A stretch of DNA of 64,000 nucleotides. Origin: Thalassococcus sp. S3 (GTDB lineage: Bacteria; Pseudomonadota; Alphaproteobacteria; Rhodobacterales; Rhodobacteraceae). The stretch lies in contig NZ_CP022303.1 in NCBI RefSeq assembly GCF_004216475.1, forward strand, positions 3,162,001 through 3,226,000. Direction: 5' to 3'. Made by a program: the position numbers and the translations under genes. The notes below the pieces were generated by a model that had not been told where the DNA came from, made no database searches, and saw only the letters and a list, made by a program, of their open reading frames with translations. Shown one piece after another: positions 8,068 through 17,666 of the stretch (position 1 is its first letter; each line of letters opens with the position of its first letter).

Positions 8068-8910
8068 TTGAACATCAGGACCGAAACCCGCGCAATGGAT
8101 GTCTCAGAGCTGGAGGCCGTTCTGACCTGGGCGGCTGAGGAAGGCTGGAACCCCGGTCTCGCCGATGCCGCCGGGTTCCATGCCGCGGACCAAGAGGGGT
8201 TTTTCCTGACCCGCGTGGACGGCGTTCCGGTCGCATCTGTTTCAGTGGTTAATCACGATCCGGAAAATGCTTTTCTTGGCCTTTACCTCTGTCACCCGGA
8301 CTGGCGTGGACAAGGATTGGGTCTGCAGACGTGGCAAGTTGCAATTGCTCATGCTGGGTCGCGTTCAATTGGTCTGGATGGCGTACCAGAGCAGGAACAC
8401 AATTACAGACGATCCGGGTTTACCAAGACAGGCTCCAGTCTCAGGCATGAGGGGCGGCTGGACGGTCGCCCGTCACCGAATGTCAGGTCTGCCGCACCGA
8501 CAGATACGGAGTTTCTCATAAACCTTGATGCGCGCGCCAACGGGTATGCGAGGCGCGCGTTCCTGAACGCGTGGTTGCAGCAAAAAGAGGACGTGCGCGG
8601 CACCCGCGTCTACCTTCGGGATAGGGAGATTTGCGGTTTTGCAACTTGGCGGCAATGCCAGATCGGAACAAAGATCGGTCCACTCATCGCCCCGGACCTG
8701 TCGGCTTCGATCGAACTGATCTCGGACATTGCAGCGCTGCGACCGGACGGTCCCCTCATCATCGACACCCCCGAAGGCAATGGCGCCTTGCGACGGGAAC
8801 TGGAACTCAACGGTTTTTCCATACCATTTGTGACGGCGCGGATGTTCCGCGGCGCAATCCCGGATACCGACGCCACGCTGCAGGCCATTGCGACGATGGA
8901 ACTCGGCTGA
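8068..8910 (+). CDS. GNAT family N-acetyltransferase
   Basis: The 280-residue protein carries a GNAT fold in its first half: the acetyl-CoA loop motif HPDWRGQGLGLQTW is at about residues 72-85, followed by YRRSGF near 112. The C-terminal half (about 140-275) looks like a second, weaker GNAT-like lobe as in the YitH/Acetyltransf_18 arrangement. I use the TTG at 8068 because AGAGAGG at 8052-8058 fits it; ATG 8095 is the alternative and would remove nine residues. The acceptor substrate cannot be told from the sequence. It stands alone with no operon partner. Confidence 0.8.
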   Translation: MNIRTETRAMDVSELEAVLTWAAEEGWNPGLADAAGFHAADQEGFFLTRVDGVPVASVSVVNHDPENAFLGLYLCHPDWRGQGLGLQTWQVAIAHAGSRSIGLDGVPEQEHNYRRSGFTKTGSSLRHEGRLDGRPSPNVRSAAPTDTEFLINLDARANGYARRAFLNAWLQQKEDVRGTRVYLRDREICGFATWRQCQIGTKIGPLIAPDLSASIELISDIAALRPDGPLIIDTPEGNGALRRELELNGFSIPFVTARMFRGAIPDTDATLQAIATMELG

Positions 8911-9281
8911 TCGCGATAAGGGGCGGAAGAGCGAACCGACCAGTGGTGCTGACAGCCGGGTCCGTTCGATGGCATGCCCAAACTGACCTTCGATCATTCA
9001 CCGACCGCATCTGACGGCCAGGGCGGAGAAGCCCGACCCCGTGAAATGATGGTTGTCTTGCCTTCGCTCTTTCAACCTTGGGTTTTCGGCCTTTGCTATA
9101 CTTCGTCTGGCAAAAGAACCGGTCTCGATGCAAGGTTTGCGACACTTCGATGTCGCATTTAGACATTTCTTCAGTCAGGGTAGTCGTGACGCTAGGTGGG
9201 TACCAGTGACACAGCCGCCCCTCAGCACGGTGGCCCGGTAAAATAGGAAAAGATATTCAAAAAAGCAGCGAGGGACGCATC
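8911..9281 (+). other. Intergenic stretch upstream of the BCCT operon
   Basis: About 370 bases without a supportable gene. A TATACT hexamer near 9097-9102 could be a -10 element for the BCCT operon but I cannot fix a -35 element. The ribosome site GCGAGGGA lies just before the ATG at 9282. Confidence 0.4.
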
Positions 9282-10865
9282 ATGTCGGAACAGTCAGATC
9301 CCGGACGCACCGAACGGCCGCCGCTGTTCAGCGCCGTTTTCATCATTTCCTTGGTTTGTGTCGCGGGGATCGGGGGCTGGGGGCTGATCGATCCCGACGC
9401 GATGACCGGCGTCTTTCTGGGCTTCACCAACTACATGCTGACCGGGATAAGCTGGTACTGGCTTTTGATCACGACAGGCTTTCTGCTGCTCAGCGGCTAT
9501 CTTGCGTTCGGGCCTTATGGAAGCGTCCGGCTGGGGGCCGACGACGAACGCCCCGAATTCGCGACCGCCTCCTGGATCGCCATGCTGTTCGCGGGCGGCA
9601 TGGGCGCGGGGCTTCTCTTCTGGGGCGTGGCCGAGCCGATCTATCACTTCGAAGCCCCGCCCGGCATGGAGGGCGGCACCCCAGCCGCCGCGCGCGAGGC
9701 GATGGTCATCACCAATCTTCATTGGGGTCTGCACGCTTGGGCCATCTACGGCGTCTGCGCGCTGGTGATCGCCTACTTTACCTTCCGGCGAAACGAAACC
9801 TCCGAAATCTCCACACCGATCAATTCGGTCTTTCCCGGGCCAGAGGGCAAACCCATCGGCACATTGGCCAACGTTCTGGGCGTACTTGCCGTCGTCTTCG
9901 GATTGGCCGGGTCCCTGACCATGGGCACGCTTCAAGTGCGGGGTGGACTAAGTGAGGTTTTCGGGCTCGACGACACCACGAACCTGTCGCTGATGATCAT
10001 GGGCGTGCTTTTCGTCTGCTACATGCTGTCGGCGACGACCGGTGTGGACAAGGGCATCAAGATCCTGTCGAACATCAACATGCTGATCGCGATCGGCATT
10101 CTTCTGATCGTCATCGTCTTCGGGCCGTCGCGCTTCATCCTGGAAACCTTCGTCAACTCCATCGGCGAATACTTTTCGCGGCTGCCCGCGATGGCGTTTC
10201 GCATGTTCCCTTACGAGGACCTGGCAAGCTGGACCAGCGGCTGGACCCTGACCTATCTGATCTGGTGGCTGGCATGGGGCCCGTTTGTCGGCATCTTCGT
10301 GGCGCGGATCAGCCGGGGCCGCACGATCCGGGAATTCTGCATCGGTGTGATCTTGGTGCCGACGATGTTCTCGATCCTGTGGTTCGCGGCCTTTGGAGGC
10401 ACGGCCATTTACATCGAGATGTTCGGCGGTGGCGGGCTGACCGAACTGGTTTTCGCCGATGTGACCTCTGCCCTCTTTGCGTTCCTCGACTACTTCCCGG
10501 CAGGCGCGATCCTTGGCGGCACGGCCTGTCTTCTGATCTTTATCTTCCTCGTGACATCCGCGGATTCGGGCACATTCGTGCTGTCGATGATGACAACGGG
10601 GGGTAACCTGAACCCGCCCGTCTTTCACAAGATGGTCTGGGGCGTGCTGATCGCAGTCCTAACGGCAGGCACCCTGCTGACGGGATCCATCACGGTGGCA
10701 AAGGCCATGGCGATCACGGGCGCCCTACCCTTTTCGATCATTCTGCTTTTGCAGATCGTCGGGTTCATGCGTGCAATCCGCAAGGAGCGGCCGGACAAGA
10801 CCAGACCGCGCGAAGCACGCGGCCGCGCATCCCGGCCGGCATCAACGACCACAGCGGCGGAGTGA
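9282..10865 (+). CDS. BCCT family betaine/carnitine/choline-type transporter
   Basis: A 527-residue inner-membrane protein with about twelve hydrophobic segments. The family pattern is seen at GGMGAGLLFWGVAEPIYHF (about residues 106-124) and in the tryptophan-rich segment 8 region LTYLIWWLAWGPFVGIFVARISRGRTIREF (about 324-353), which carries the WWxxWxPFVGxFIARISRGRT signature. BCCT carriers import quaternary ammonium compounds or related zwitterions with sodium or protons. The gene overlaps the start of the next gene, a binding-protein-like lipoprotein, and a Usp gene follows; this trio suggests osmolyte or betaine uptake, as inference. Confidence 0.93.
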   Translation: MSEQSDPGRTERPPLFSAVFIISLVCVAGIGGWGLIDPDAMTGVFLGFTNYMLTGISWYWLLITTGFLLLSGYLAFGPYGSVRLGADDERPEFATASWIAMLFAGGMGAGLLFWGVAEPIYHFEAPPGMEGGTPAAAREAMVITNLHWGLHAWAIYGVCALVIAYFTFRRNETSEISTPINSVFPGPEGKPIGTLANVLGVLAVVFGLAGSLTMGTLQVRGGLSEVFGLDDTTNLSLMIMGVLFVCYMLSATTGVDKGIKILSNINMLIAIGILLIVIVFGPSRFILETFVNSIGEYFSRLPAMAFRMFPYEDLASWTSGWTLTYLIWWLAWGPFVGIFVARISRGRTIREFCIGVILVPTMFSILWFAAFGGTAIYIEMFGGGGLTELVFADVTSALFAFLDYFPAGAILGGTACLLIFIFLVTSADSGTFVLSMMTTGGNLNPPVFHKMVWGVLIAVLTAGTLLTGSITVAKAMAITGALPFSIILLLQIVGFMRAIRKERPDKTRPREARGRASRPASTTTAAE

Positions 10866-12682
10866 GCGCGATGCGATTTGTGATAGCCTGTCTCGCCCTT
10901 CTGGGGCTAAGCGCCTGCGATGAGGCGAGCGAGACGCTGATCATCGGCGGCAAGGATTTCAGCGAAAGCTCGATCCTGTCCGAAATGATGGCCGCGCTTG
11001 CCGAAGATGCCGGGATCGCCGTGACCCGCCGGACCAATCTGGGCGACACGATGGTCAACCTCGAAGCGCTGCGGCGGGGCGATATCGATGTCTATGCCGA
11101 ATATAATGGCACGGGTCTGGTGATGCTGGGCCAACCTGCCATGACCGATGGCGATGCCGCGACGGAGCGGGTACGCGCGCTCTATCAGCCCATCGGGCTT
11201 GTCTGGGGCGACCGGTTCGGTTTTGCCAACAATTACGGTCTCGCCATGCGTGCGGGCCGGGCGCAGGAGCTTGGGATCACGTCGATCTCGGATCTGGTAA
11301 ACCGCGCCTCCGATCTTGCCATCGGCATCGACGAAAACTTCCGGACCCGCCCGCTCGACGGCTTTGGCCCGATGACCGCACGCTACGGAATGGAGTTTGG
11401 CGCGGTCAGCGTCGTATCGCCGGAGGAGCGGACAAACCTTTACAACAGCCTTCTGGCCGGCAGCGTTGACGTGATCGAAGTGTTCACGACGGACGGCCAG
11501 ATTGCCGATTTGGGCCTCGTTCTGCTGGAAGACGATCTGACCTTCTTTCCCGTCTACGAGGCCGCGCCTCTGATCCGCGCCGACGCACTGGTCCGCTTCC
11601 CAAACCTTCAGGCGGCGTTCAACCGACTGGCTGGCACGCTTGACGCTGAAACCATGCAGACGCTCAACAGCCGCGTGGATCAGGACGCGCTGTCCCCGCG
11701 CGAGGTCGCACGCGCAGCGCTGGCCGACCTGGGCCTGATCGACGGCGGCGAAGGGCTGGAGATTACCGAGCCCGTTATCGTCGCCCACTCTCCGCTGATC
11801 GGGGCAGATGCCGAAACCGGCACCGCCCTGCGCGCGGTGCGCGAGGCCTATCCGGGCCGTCGCGTCCGCTTGCAATCCGAAAGCGACCCGCTGGCCCTTG
11901 TGGCCAATGGCGGGGCGCCGCTGGCCCTGACCGCGGCGGTAGAGTTCTCCGATCTCGATACGGACGGCCCGCTGACAGCCCGCCCGGTGGAGGCGTTCGG
12001 CGTGGTCGGTCAGGCCTATATCCACATCGTGAGCCAGGGCGATGTCCGGCGGCTGGCGGATGTCGAGACACTGGCCACCGGCCCCGAGGGCTCTGCCTCT
12101 CACCGGGCGGCGCGCATCTTGGCCACTATGCTTGATGACATAACCCTTAGCCCGGCATCCGACGGCCTCATCGCCGGGGTGGAGGCCGACGCGTCGCTTG
12201 TGTTGGCGCCCATCGGCTCGACCCTTGTGCAGGATTTGCTGTCCGGAGATGGTCGCCTGCTGGTCCTGGAGAATTGGGACACCGGGAACAACCTGATCCG
12301 CTTCCCGCAACTGCGGCAGGCCCGCATCCCCGCGGGCAGTTATGCGGGACAAAACGCGGCGATCGACACCCTGTCATCACAGCTTGTTCTGGCGGGGCCT
12401 GTCGTCACCGACACCGATGCGGTCGGCCCCGCAGGACCCGGCGCATCGATGCCGACCGATGTATCGGCCATTCCCGACAAGACGGCTGCGGCCATCAATT
12501 CCGCGCTTGGGATCGGCACCGGGCTTGACCCCGCCATCCGCGCGGCCCCTGCCCTTGCGCCAACGCTTCCGTCACCGCCGGCTGCGGTCAACCCCTCGCC
12601 CGCGGTCTCACTGATGACTGCTTTGGTCCTGCTCATGTTCGCCTGGATGCTCTGGCTCTATGCGCGACCGGAACGGAGATAA
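10862..12682 (+). CDS. Membrane-anchored double substrate-binding protein (OpuAC-like N-domain)
   Basis: The 606-residue product starts with a lipoprotein signal (MRFVIACLALLGLSAC, Cys near residue 19). An OpuAC-like glycine-betaine/choline-binding domain follows (about 24-290: LIIGGKDFSESSILSEMM, DVYAEYNGTG, NLYNSLLAGSVDVIEVFTTDG). A second domain (about 300-510) resembles a periplasmic binding fold of another type, then comes a Pro/Ala-rich linker and one C-terminal membrane helix (about 580-600, LMTALVLLMFAWMLWLYARPERR). It overlaps the BCCT stop codon by four bases (GTG start at 10862; ATG 10871 is the alternative). No ABC permease or ATPase gene is nearby, so it may present ligand to, or sense ligand for, the BCCT carrier. 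Confidence 0.75.
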   Translation: MSAMRFVIACLALLGLSACDEASETLIIGGKDFSESSILSEMMAALAEDAGIAVTRRTNLGDTMVNLEALRRGDIDVYAEYNGTGLVMLGQPAMTDGDAATERVRALYQPIGLVWGDRFGFANNYGLAMRAGRAQELGITSISDLVNRASDLAIGIDENFRTRPLDGFGPMTARYGMEFGAVSVVSPEERTNLYNSLLAGSVDVIEVFTTDGQIADLGLVLLEDDLTFFPVYEAAPLIRADALVRFPNLQAAFNRLAGTLDAETMQTLNSRVDQDALSPREVARAALADLGLIDGGEGLEITEPVIVAHSPLIGADAETGTALRAVREAYPGRRVRLQSESDPLALVANGGAPLALTAAVEFSDLDTDGPLTARPVEAFGVVGQAYIHIVSQGDVRRLADVETLATGPEGSASHRAARILATMLDDITLSPASDGLIAGVEADASLVLAPIGSTLVQDLLSGDGRLLVLENWDTGNNLIRFPQLRQARIPAGSYAGQNAAIDTLSSQLVLAGPVVTDTDAVGPAGPGASMPTDVSAIPDKTAAAINSALGIGTGLDPAIRAAPALAPTLPSPPAAVNPSPAVSLMTALVLLMFAWMLWLYARPERR

Positions 12683-12686
12683 CAAA

Positions 12687-13139
12687 ATGGCTGGAAAACT
12701 GCTCGTCCCCATCGACCTGGTGCAGGAATCCTCTTGGCGAAAGGCGCTTCCACAGGCCTTCGCCCTGGCCGGTGCGACCGCGGCGGATGTTACGATCATG
12801 ACAGTCGTTCCTGAGATCATGGCCGGGCTCGACTGGCGCTATTCCATCCGGGGGGAAACCGGCGGGTCGGAAGAGCTCAAGATCGATGATCTGTTACAAC
12901 GGGCCCGCGCCCGCCTTCAGGAGATCGGAGTGGACTACGCCCCGGAAGACGTCGAATTCGATCTGATCGCGCGCTACGGCACGGTCTACGAGGAAATCCT
13001 GAACGTCGCCGATGAATTGCCCGCGACGCAGATCGTCATGGCCGCCCATAGGCCGTCGCTGTCTGACTACCTGATCGGACCCAACACCGCCCGGGTCGTA
13101 AGGCATGCGACGTGTTCGGTGCAGGTGGTGCGCGACTAA
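12687..13139 (+). CDS. Universal stress protein (UspA family)
   Basis: A 150-residue cytoplasmic UspA domain. The start at ATG 12687 is preceded by GGAG at 12676-12679; an earlier in-frame ATG at 12660 lies inside the upstream gene. The protein begins LLVPIDL, the first strand of the fold, and ends with a G-x-x-A-x-x-V-x-R-H pattern (IGPNTARVVRHATCSVQVVRD), near the nucleotide-binding loop of ATP-binding Usp proteins. Usp proteins are known partners of osmolyte transporters, for example TeaD in Halomonas. Position as third gene of the BCCT operon suggests a similar regulatory job. Confidence 0.87.
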   Translation: MAGKLLVPIDLVQESSWRKALPQAFALAGATAADVTIMTVVPEIMAGLDWRYSIRGETGGSEELKIDDLLQRARARLQEIGVDYAPEDVEFDLIARYGTVYEEILNVADELPATQIVMAAHRPSLSDYLIGPNTARVVRHATCSVQVVRD

Positions 13140-13198
13140 GGTCTCTGCCTCGGTTTGAAAGGTCGGGGCATATCTGCCGGCGGCACTAACCGCCTGGC

Positions 13199-16100
13199 TC
13201 AGTATTTGAGCGCGGCCGGTTTCAGCTCGGCACGTTCTGACGCGGCTTCCATTTCCTGCATCAGGCGCTGTTCCTGCTCAGCGCGGGGCTTGGAGAACCC
13301 GGCCAGCAGCAAGTACGCAATGGGCGTCAAATAAAGCGTCGACAGCGTGGCCAGACCCAGCCCGCCCACGATCACCCATCCCAGGGCCTCGCGCGCCTCC
13401 GCCCCCGCGCCCGAAGACAGAATCAAGGGTACGCCACCCAGCACCGTAGAGGTCATCGTCATCATCACCGGGCGCAGGCGGATCGAACAGGCGTTCAGGA
13501 TCGCCTCGCGCACCTCTTGCCCCCGATCACGAAGCTGATTGGCGAATTCCACGATCAGGATCCCGTTCTTGGCCATGATCCCGATCAGCATCACCAGCCC
13601 GATCTGGCTATAGACATTCAGGCTGAGCCCCGTCAGCAGCAAAGCAAAGATCGCGCAGGCCAGTCCGATGGGCACCGTCACCATCACCACCACGGCGGAT
13701 ATGAAGCTTTCGAACTGCGCCGACAGGACCAGAAACACGACGAGGATCGCGAAGCCAAAGGTCAGAAGCAGGCCCGCGGATGTCTGATCGAGCGTTGCCG
13801 CCTCGGCCAGCGGGACGACGCGGTTCTGCTCTTCCAGGATCTCGCTGGCCAGACGATCGACCTCGGCCATGGCATTGCCCAGTGACATCCCGGGGGTCAG
13901 GCTGGCCGAGATCTCCACCGACCGGTTCTGGCCTTCGCGCTCAAGCTCTGGCGCAACTGCGCGCTCCTGCAGGGTGACAAAGCTCGACATCGGCACCATC
14001 TGCCCGTCGCCCGACTGCACGAACATGTTCTCCAGATCGCCGGGATCGTCTACCGGCGTGCCGGTCGACAACATCTGCACGTCATAGCTGACATCATCGA
14101 TGAACACCTCGCCCACCGACCGGCCGTCCAGGACTGCCAGCAGCGCATCGCCCAGACCTGTGATCTCGATCCCCAGATCCGACGCGCGGGCGCGGTCGAT
14201 CTCGATAAAAAGCTGAGGCTGCGTCGTTTCGTATTCCAGCCGGACCTGACCCATGGCCGGGTTTTCCTGCAGGCGTTCGACCAGCGCATCGCCCACCTCC
14301 GCCAGTTGGTCGTAATTGTCTCCGGTCACCGCGAAGGTCAGTCCGCGCCCGGCGCCCCTGATCCTGAGCGAGTTGGGCTGGATCACAAAGGCCCGCACGC
14401 CGATCGTGTTCTGCAGCTTGGCGCGCAGCGTGCCCGCGATCTCCTGCTGGGTGCGGACGCGGTCCTGCCAGCGGGCCAGCGTGAACACCATGAAGCCGCG
14501 ATTGTCGGCGCCGAACCCGGTGATGGAGAAGATGTTGGTGATCTCCCCGTCCTGCTGCAGCGGACGCATCGCATCCTCGATCTCGGCCATCTTGCCGCTG
14601 GTATAGTCAAGCGACACGCCCGTCGGCGCGGTCACGGACAACAGGATGACGGCACGATCCTCCCGCGGGGTCAGTTCCTGCTGGATGTCGCCGGAAACAA
14701 AGACCGCCGTCGCCGAGAAGAGACCGGCCACCAGCAGTCCCACGAACGGGTTGGCCAGGGCCGTGCGCAGCGTTGCCTCGTAAAGGCCCGCGAGCCTTGT
14801 GCCGATCCATCCGAAAAGCCCGCCCGCCTGACCATCCGCTGCCTCGTCCTGCGTAAGCAGGCGGCTAGCCAGAACCGGACACAATGTCAGCGCCACGACA
14901 GAGGACAGCATGACCGCGATAGCAAGGGTAAAGCCGAATTCCCGAAAGAGACCGCCCGCCTGACCGGGCAGGAACGACAGTGGAATGAACACCGCCGCCA
15001 GCGTGGCCGTGGTCGTCACGACCGCGAAAAAGACCTGCTGCGTGCCCAGCACCGCAGCGGCCCGGGGTCCGATCCCCTCGGCCCGCCGGCGCACGATGTT
15101 TTCCAGCACCACGATGGCGTCGTCGACGACCATGCCCGTGGCCAGCACAAGCGCCAGCAGGGTCAGGATGTTGACCGAAAAGCCCACCAGATAGATCGCC
15201 GCCACGGTGCCGATAAGCGCCACAGGCATGGTCAGGGCCGGGATCAGCGTGGCCCGCGCATCCCGCAGGAAGATGAAAATGACGATCACCACGATGAGGA
15301 TGGCAAGGCCCAGCGTCTTCAGCACCTCCTCAATCGAGCCTTCGACAAAGACCGCGTCGTCCGAGGTGACGAAGATGTTGATATCCTCAGGCAGCGTGGC
15401 GTCCAGCTGGGCCACGACCTCGCGCACGGCGCGCGAGATCTCCAGCGTATTGCTGTTGGACTGGCGGATGACGCCCATGCCAAGACCCGCCTCGCCATTG
15501 GCGCGCAGCACCGTTTCGTTGGGCGCAGGACCCAGCGTCACGCGGGCCACGTCGCCCACCCTCACGTCATCGGTGATCTTGAGCGCCTCGAACGCGGACG
15601 TGGTGGCGACCGTCGCCGTGGTGCGTACGTTCAGGGTCTGGCGGTTGCCGGTCAGCCCACCCGCCGGCGCGTCATAGGCAACATCGGCCAACGCGTCCCG
15701 CAGATCGGCCAGGGTCAGCCCCCGGCTGGCCAGTTCAAGCTGGTCGATATCGACACGAAAGATCGGCTCCCGGTCGCCGTAGATCCTCAGATCCGCCACC
15801 CCCTCGACCGAGATCAGCCGGTCCTCCACCCGTTCCTGCACGATCCGTGTCAATTCCTGCGGCGGTCGGCGGGAGGAGGTGACGGCGATCCGCATCACCG
15901 GCTGGGCATCGGCATCAGCCTTGATGATCTCGGGGTCGTCGGCACCGTCTGGGAGTTGGTTGACCAGCCGTGCCATCGTGTCCCGCACATCCGACGCGGC
16001 CACGTCGATATCGACGCTGTCGCCGAATTCCAGCGTCACGCTGCTGCGTCCGAACCGCGAATTCGACGAGATCGATCGCACGCCCGCCACCCGGCCCACG

Positions 16101-16333
16101 GCTCCTTCGATCCGGCCTGTCAGCTCCTGATCCACCGTTTCGGGCGAGGCGCCGGGGAATTCGGTCGTCACCGTAACGACCGGGCGGTCCACATTGGGCA
16201 ACTCGCGGATCTCAACGCCGAAAAGGCCCGCCAGACCGGCCAGTACGATCAGCGCGCTGAGCACGAAGGCCAGGATCGGACGGCGCACGAAAAGCGCTGT
16301 GCCAAAGAGCGAGCGAGTGGGCGCGGGCGCCAT
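13199..16333 (-). CDS. RND efflux pump inner-membrane transporter (HAE-1/AcrB-type)
   Basis: The 1044-residue protein has the full AcrB-type layout: first helix with FVRRPILAFVL, a periplasmic porter domain starting FPGASPETVDQELTGRIEGAV, then helices 2-6, a second porter domain and helices 7-12. The proton-relay motif MVVDDAIVVLENI sits in helix 4 with the two adjacent aspartates. HAE-1 pumps export hydrophobic and amphiphilic compounds. It is the second gene after the adaptor gene, two bases apart. No outer-membrane TolC gene is in the window. Substrate unknown. Confidence 0.95.
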   Translation of the reverse strand: MAPAPTRSLFGTALFVRRPILAFVLSALIVLAGLAGLFGVEIRELPNVDRPVVTVTTEFPGASPETVDQELTGRIEGAVGRVAGVRSISSNSRFGRSSVTLEFGDSVDIDVAASDVRDTMARLVNQLPDGADDPEIIKADADAQPVMRIAVTSSRRPPQELTRIVQERVEDRLISVEGVADLRIYGDREPIFRVDIDQLELASRGLTLADLRDALADVAYDAPAGGLTGNRQTLNVRTTATVATTSAFEALKITDDVRVGDVARVTLGPAPNETVLRANGEAGLGMGVIRQSNSNTLEISRAVREVVAQLDATLPEDINIFVTSDDAVFVEGSIEEVLKTLGLAILIVVIVIFIFLRDARATLIPALTMPVALIGTVAAIYLVGFSVNILTLLALVLATGMVVDDAIVVLENIVRRRAEGIGPRAAAVLGTQQVFFAVVTTTATLAAVFIPLSFLPGQAGGLFREFGFTLAIAVMLSSVVALTLCPVLASRLLTQDEAADGQAGGLFGWIGTRLAGLYEATLRTALANPFVGLLVAGLFSATAVFVSGDIQQELTPREDRAVILLSVTAPTGVSLDYTSGKMAEIEDAMRPLQQDGEITNIFSITGFGADNRGFMVFTLARWQDRVRTQQEIAGTLRAKLQNTIGVRAFVIQPNSLRIRGAGRGLTFAVTGDNYDQLAEVGDALVERLQENPAMGQVRLEYETTQPQLFIEIDRARASDLGIEITGLGDALLAVLDGRSVGEVFIDDVSYDVQMLSTGTPVDDPGDLENMFVQSGDGQMVPMSSFVTLQERAVAPELEREGQNRSVEISASLTPGMSLGNAMAEVDRLASEILEEQNRVVPLAEAATLDQTSAGLLLTFGFAILVVFLVLSAQFESFISAVVVMVTVPIGLACAIFALLLTGLSLNVYSQIGLVMLIGIMAKNGILIVEFANQLRDRGQEVREAILNACSIRLRPVMMTMTSTVLGGVPLILSSGAGAEAREALGWVIVGGLGLATLSTLYLTPIAYLLLAGFSKPRAEQEQRLMQEMEAASERAELKPAALKY

Positions 16334-16335
16334 GG

Positions 16336-17496
16336 TCAGAGCGCTCGTCTGCGGGGCGTCTCGGCGGCCTGCAGATCGTTGGCTACCGTCACCTCAGCGC
16401 CGGGACGCAGGAACTGCACCCCTTCTGTGACCACCTGATCTCCGGGCTCAAGGCCCGAGGCGTCGATCACCACGACGTCACTATTGCGCTGGCGGATCTC
16501 CACCGCGACCCGCTCCACGCGGCCCTCGCGCACGGCCCAGACAAAAGCGCCGGTGCCGGACCATTGAACGGCCAACGGATCGACAGCCAGCAGGGTCTCT
16601 CCTTCAAGCTGCATCCGAACAGAAAAGGCCATACCGCCCCGCAGCCGGTCGCTGTCATTGGCGACGCGGGCCTGCACCCTGAGCGTGCGACTGGCCCGGT
16701 CCACGACCGTATCAAGCGCGCTGATCCGCCCGGTCAGCACCGTATCCCGGCGCGCCAGCGGCGTGACCGACACCTCCATGCCGGTGGCAAGCTGACCGAT
16801 CACCCGTTCCGGCACGCGGAAATCGATCACGATGAAGGACCGGTCGGTGATCGTGGCCAACATGTCCTGTGTTTCCACCCGGTCTCCCTGTTCGACCTCC
16901 AGGATCCCGACCCAGCCCGCGATCGGTGCCACGATGCGGCGCTGATCGAGGTTGAACTGTGCTTCACGCAGGGCCAGCTCGGCGGTGCGGACGGCCAGTT
17001 GCGCCTCCCTCAGGCTCACCTCGGTCACTGCCCCGGTCACCCGCAACCGCTCCAACCGTTCGGAATCGTCCCTGGCGTCGTCCAATACGATCTGCGCCCG
17101 GTCGAGCGCGATGCGCTCTGCCTCGTCTTCGAGCCGGGCCAAAAGCGCGCCCTCTTCGACAAAGCTGCCCGCCTCTATGGCCACCTCGGTGATCAAGCCC
17201 ACCGCGTCCGAGCGAATGGTGACCGAGCGCATGGCCCGCCCGTCCCCGATGGCCGAAATCCGATCATCAAGCGCGCGCTCTGTCACCTCGGCGACGATCA
17301 CCTGAGTTGGCCCGCTTCCGCCAAAGCCCCGCCCGCCAGAGGTGGTTTCCGCTTGCTCGGGCGCTTCCATGCCGAGAAGGGACAAAAGGCCGACCCGGTC
17401 CAGATAGGCCGCGGCGGAGGGCACATAAGTAACCCAGAGGAGGAGTGTGACGGCCAAAACCACCACAGACAGGAGAAGTTGACGGACCAGGGACAT
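16336..17496 (-). CDS. RND efflux periplasmic adaptor (HlyD/AcrA family)
   Basis: A 386-residue membrane fusion protein with an N-terminal membrane anchor (about residues 5-25), no lipobox, a lipoyl-like half motif (VTIRSDAVGLITEVAIEAGSFVEEGALLARLED), an alpha-helical hairpin (about 115-165), the second lipoyl half (RIVAPIAGWVGILEVEQGDRV) and beta-barrel/proximal domains. It links the inner-membrane pump to an outer-membrane channel. It is transcribed together with the RND gene, which follows after two bases. Confidence 0.93.
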   Translation of the reverse strand: MSLVRQLLLSVVVLAVTLLLWVTYVPSAAAYLDRVGLLSLLGMEAPEQAETTSGGRGFGGSGPTQVIVAEVTERALDDRISAIGDGRAMRSVTIRSDAVGLITEVAIEAGSFVEEGALLARLEDEAERIALDRAQIVLDDARDDSERLERLRVTGAVTEVSLREAQLAVRTAELALREAQFNLDQRRIVAPIAGWVGILEVEQGDRVETQDMLATITDRSFIVIDFRVPERVIGQLATGMEVSVTPLARRDTVLTGRISALDTVVDRASRTLRVQARVANDSDRLRGGMAFSVRMQLEGETLLAVDPLAVQWSGTGAFVWAVREGRVERVAVEIRQRNSDVVVIDASGLEPGDQVVTEGVQFLRPGAEVTVANDLQAAETPRRRAL

Positions 17497-17666
17497 ATGA
17501 CGCTTTCATGCTACGCAACCAGAATGCCGCATAACATCACTTAGTACAAACTGCGCCTTGGCGAAGGTCGCGCACATGGCATGTGCCGATTTGTGAAGCT
17601 TTGTCAGCACGAGACCGCCCAGGCCGCGACCGGCGCGGCCCAGGGATCAAAGGGAGCCTGCCACGC

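Noticed and set aside
14306..16438. A 710-codon open frame on the plus strand opposite the RND transporter
   Set aside because: It mirrors the high-GC codon pattern of the RND gene, is full of Arg/His/Gln/Gly without any domain, and the minus-strand product is an unmistakable RND pump.
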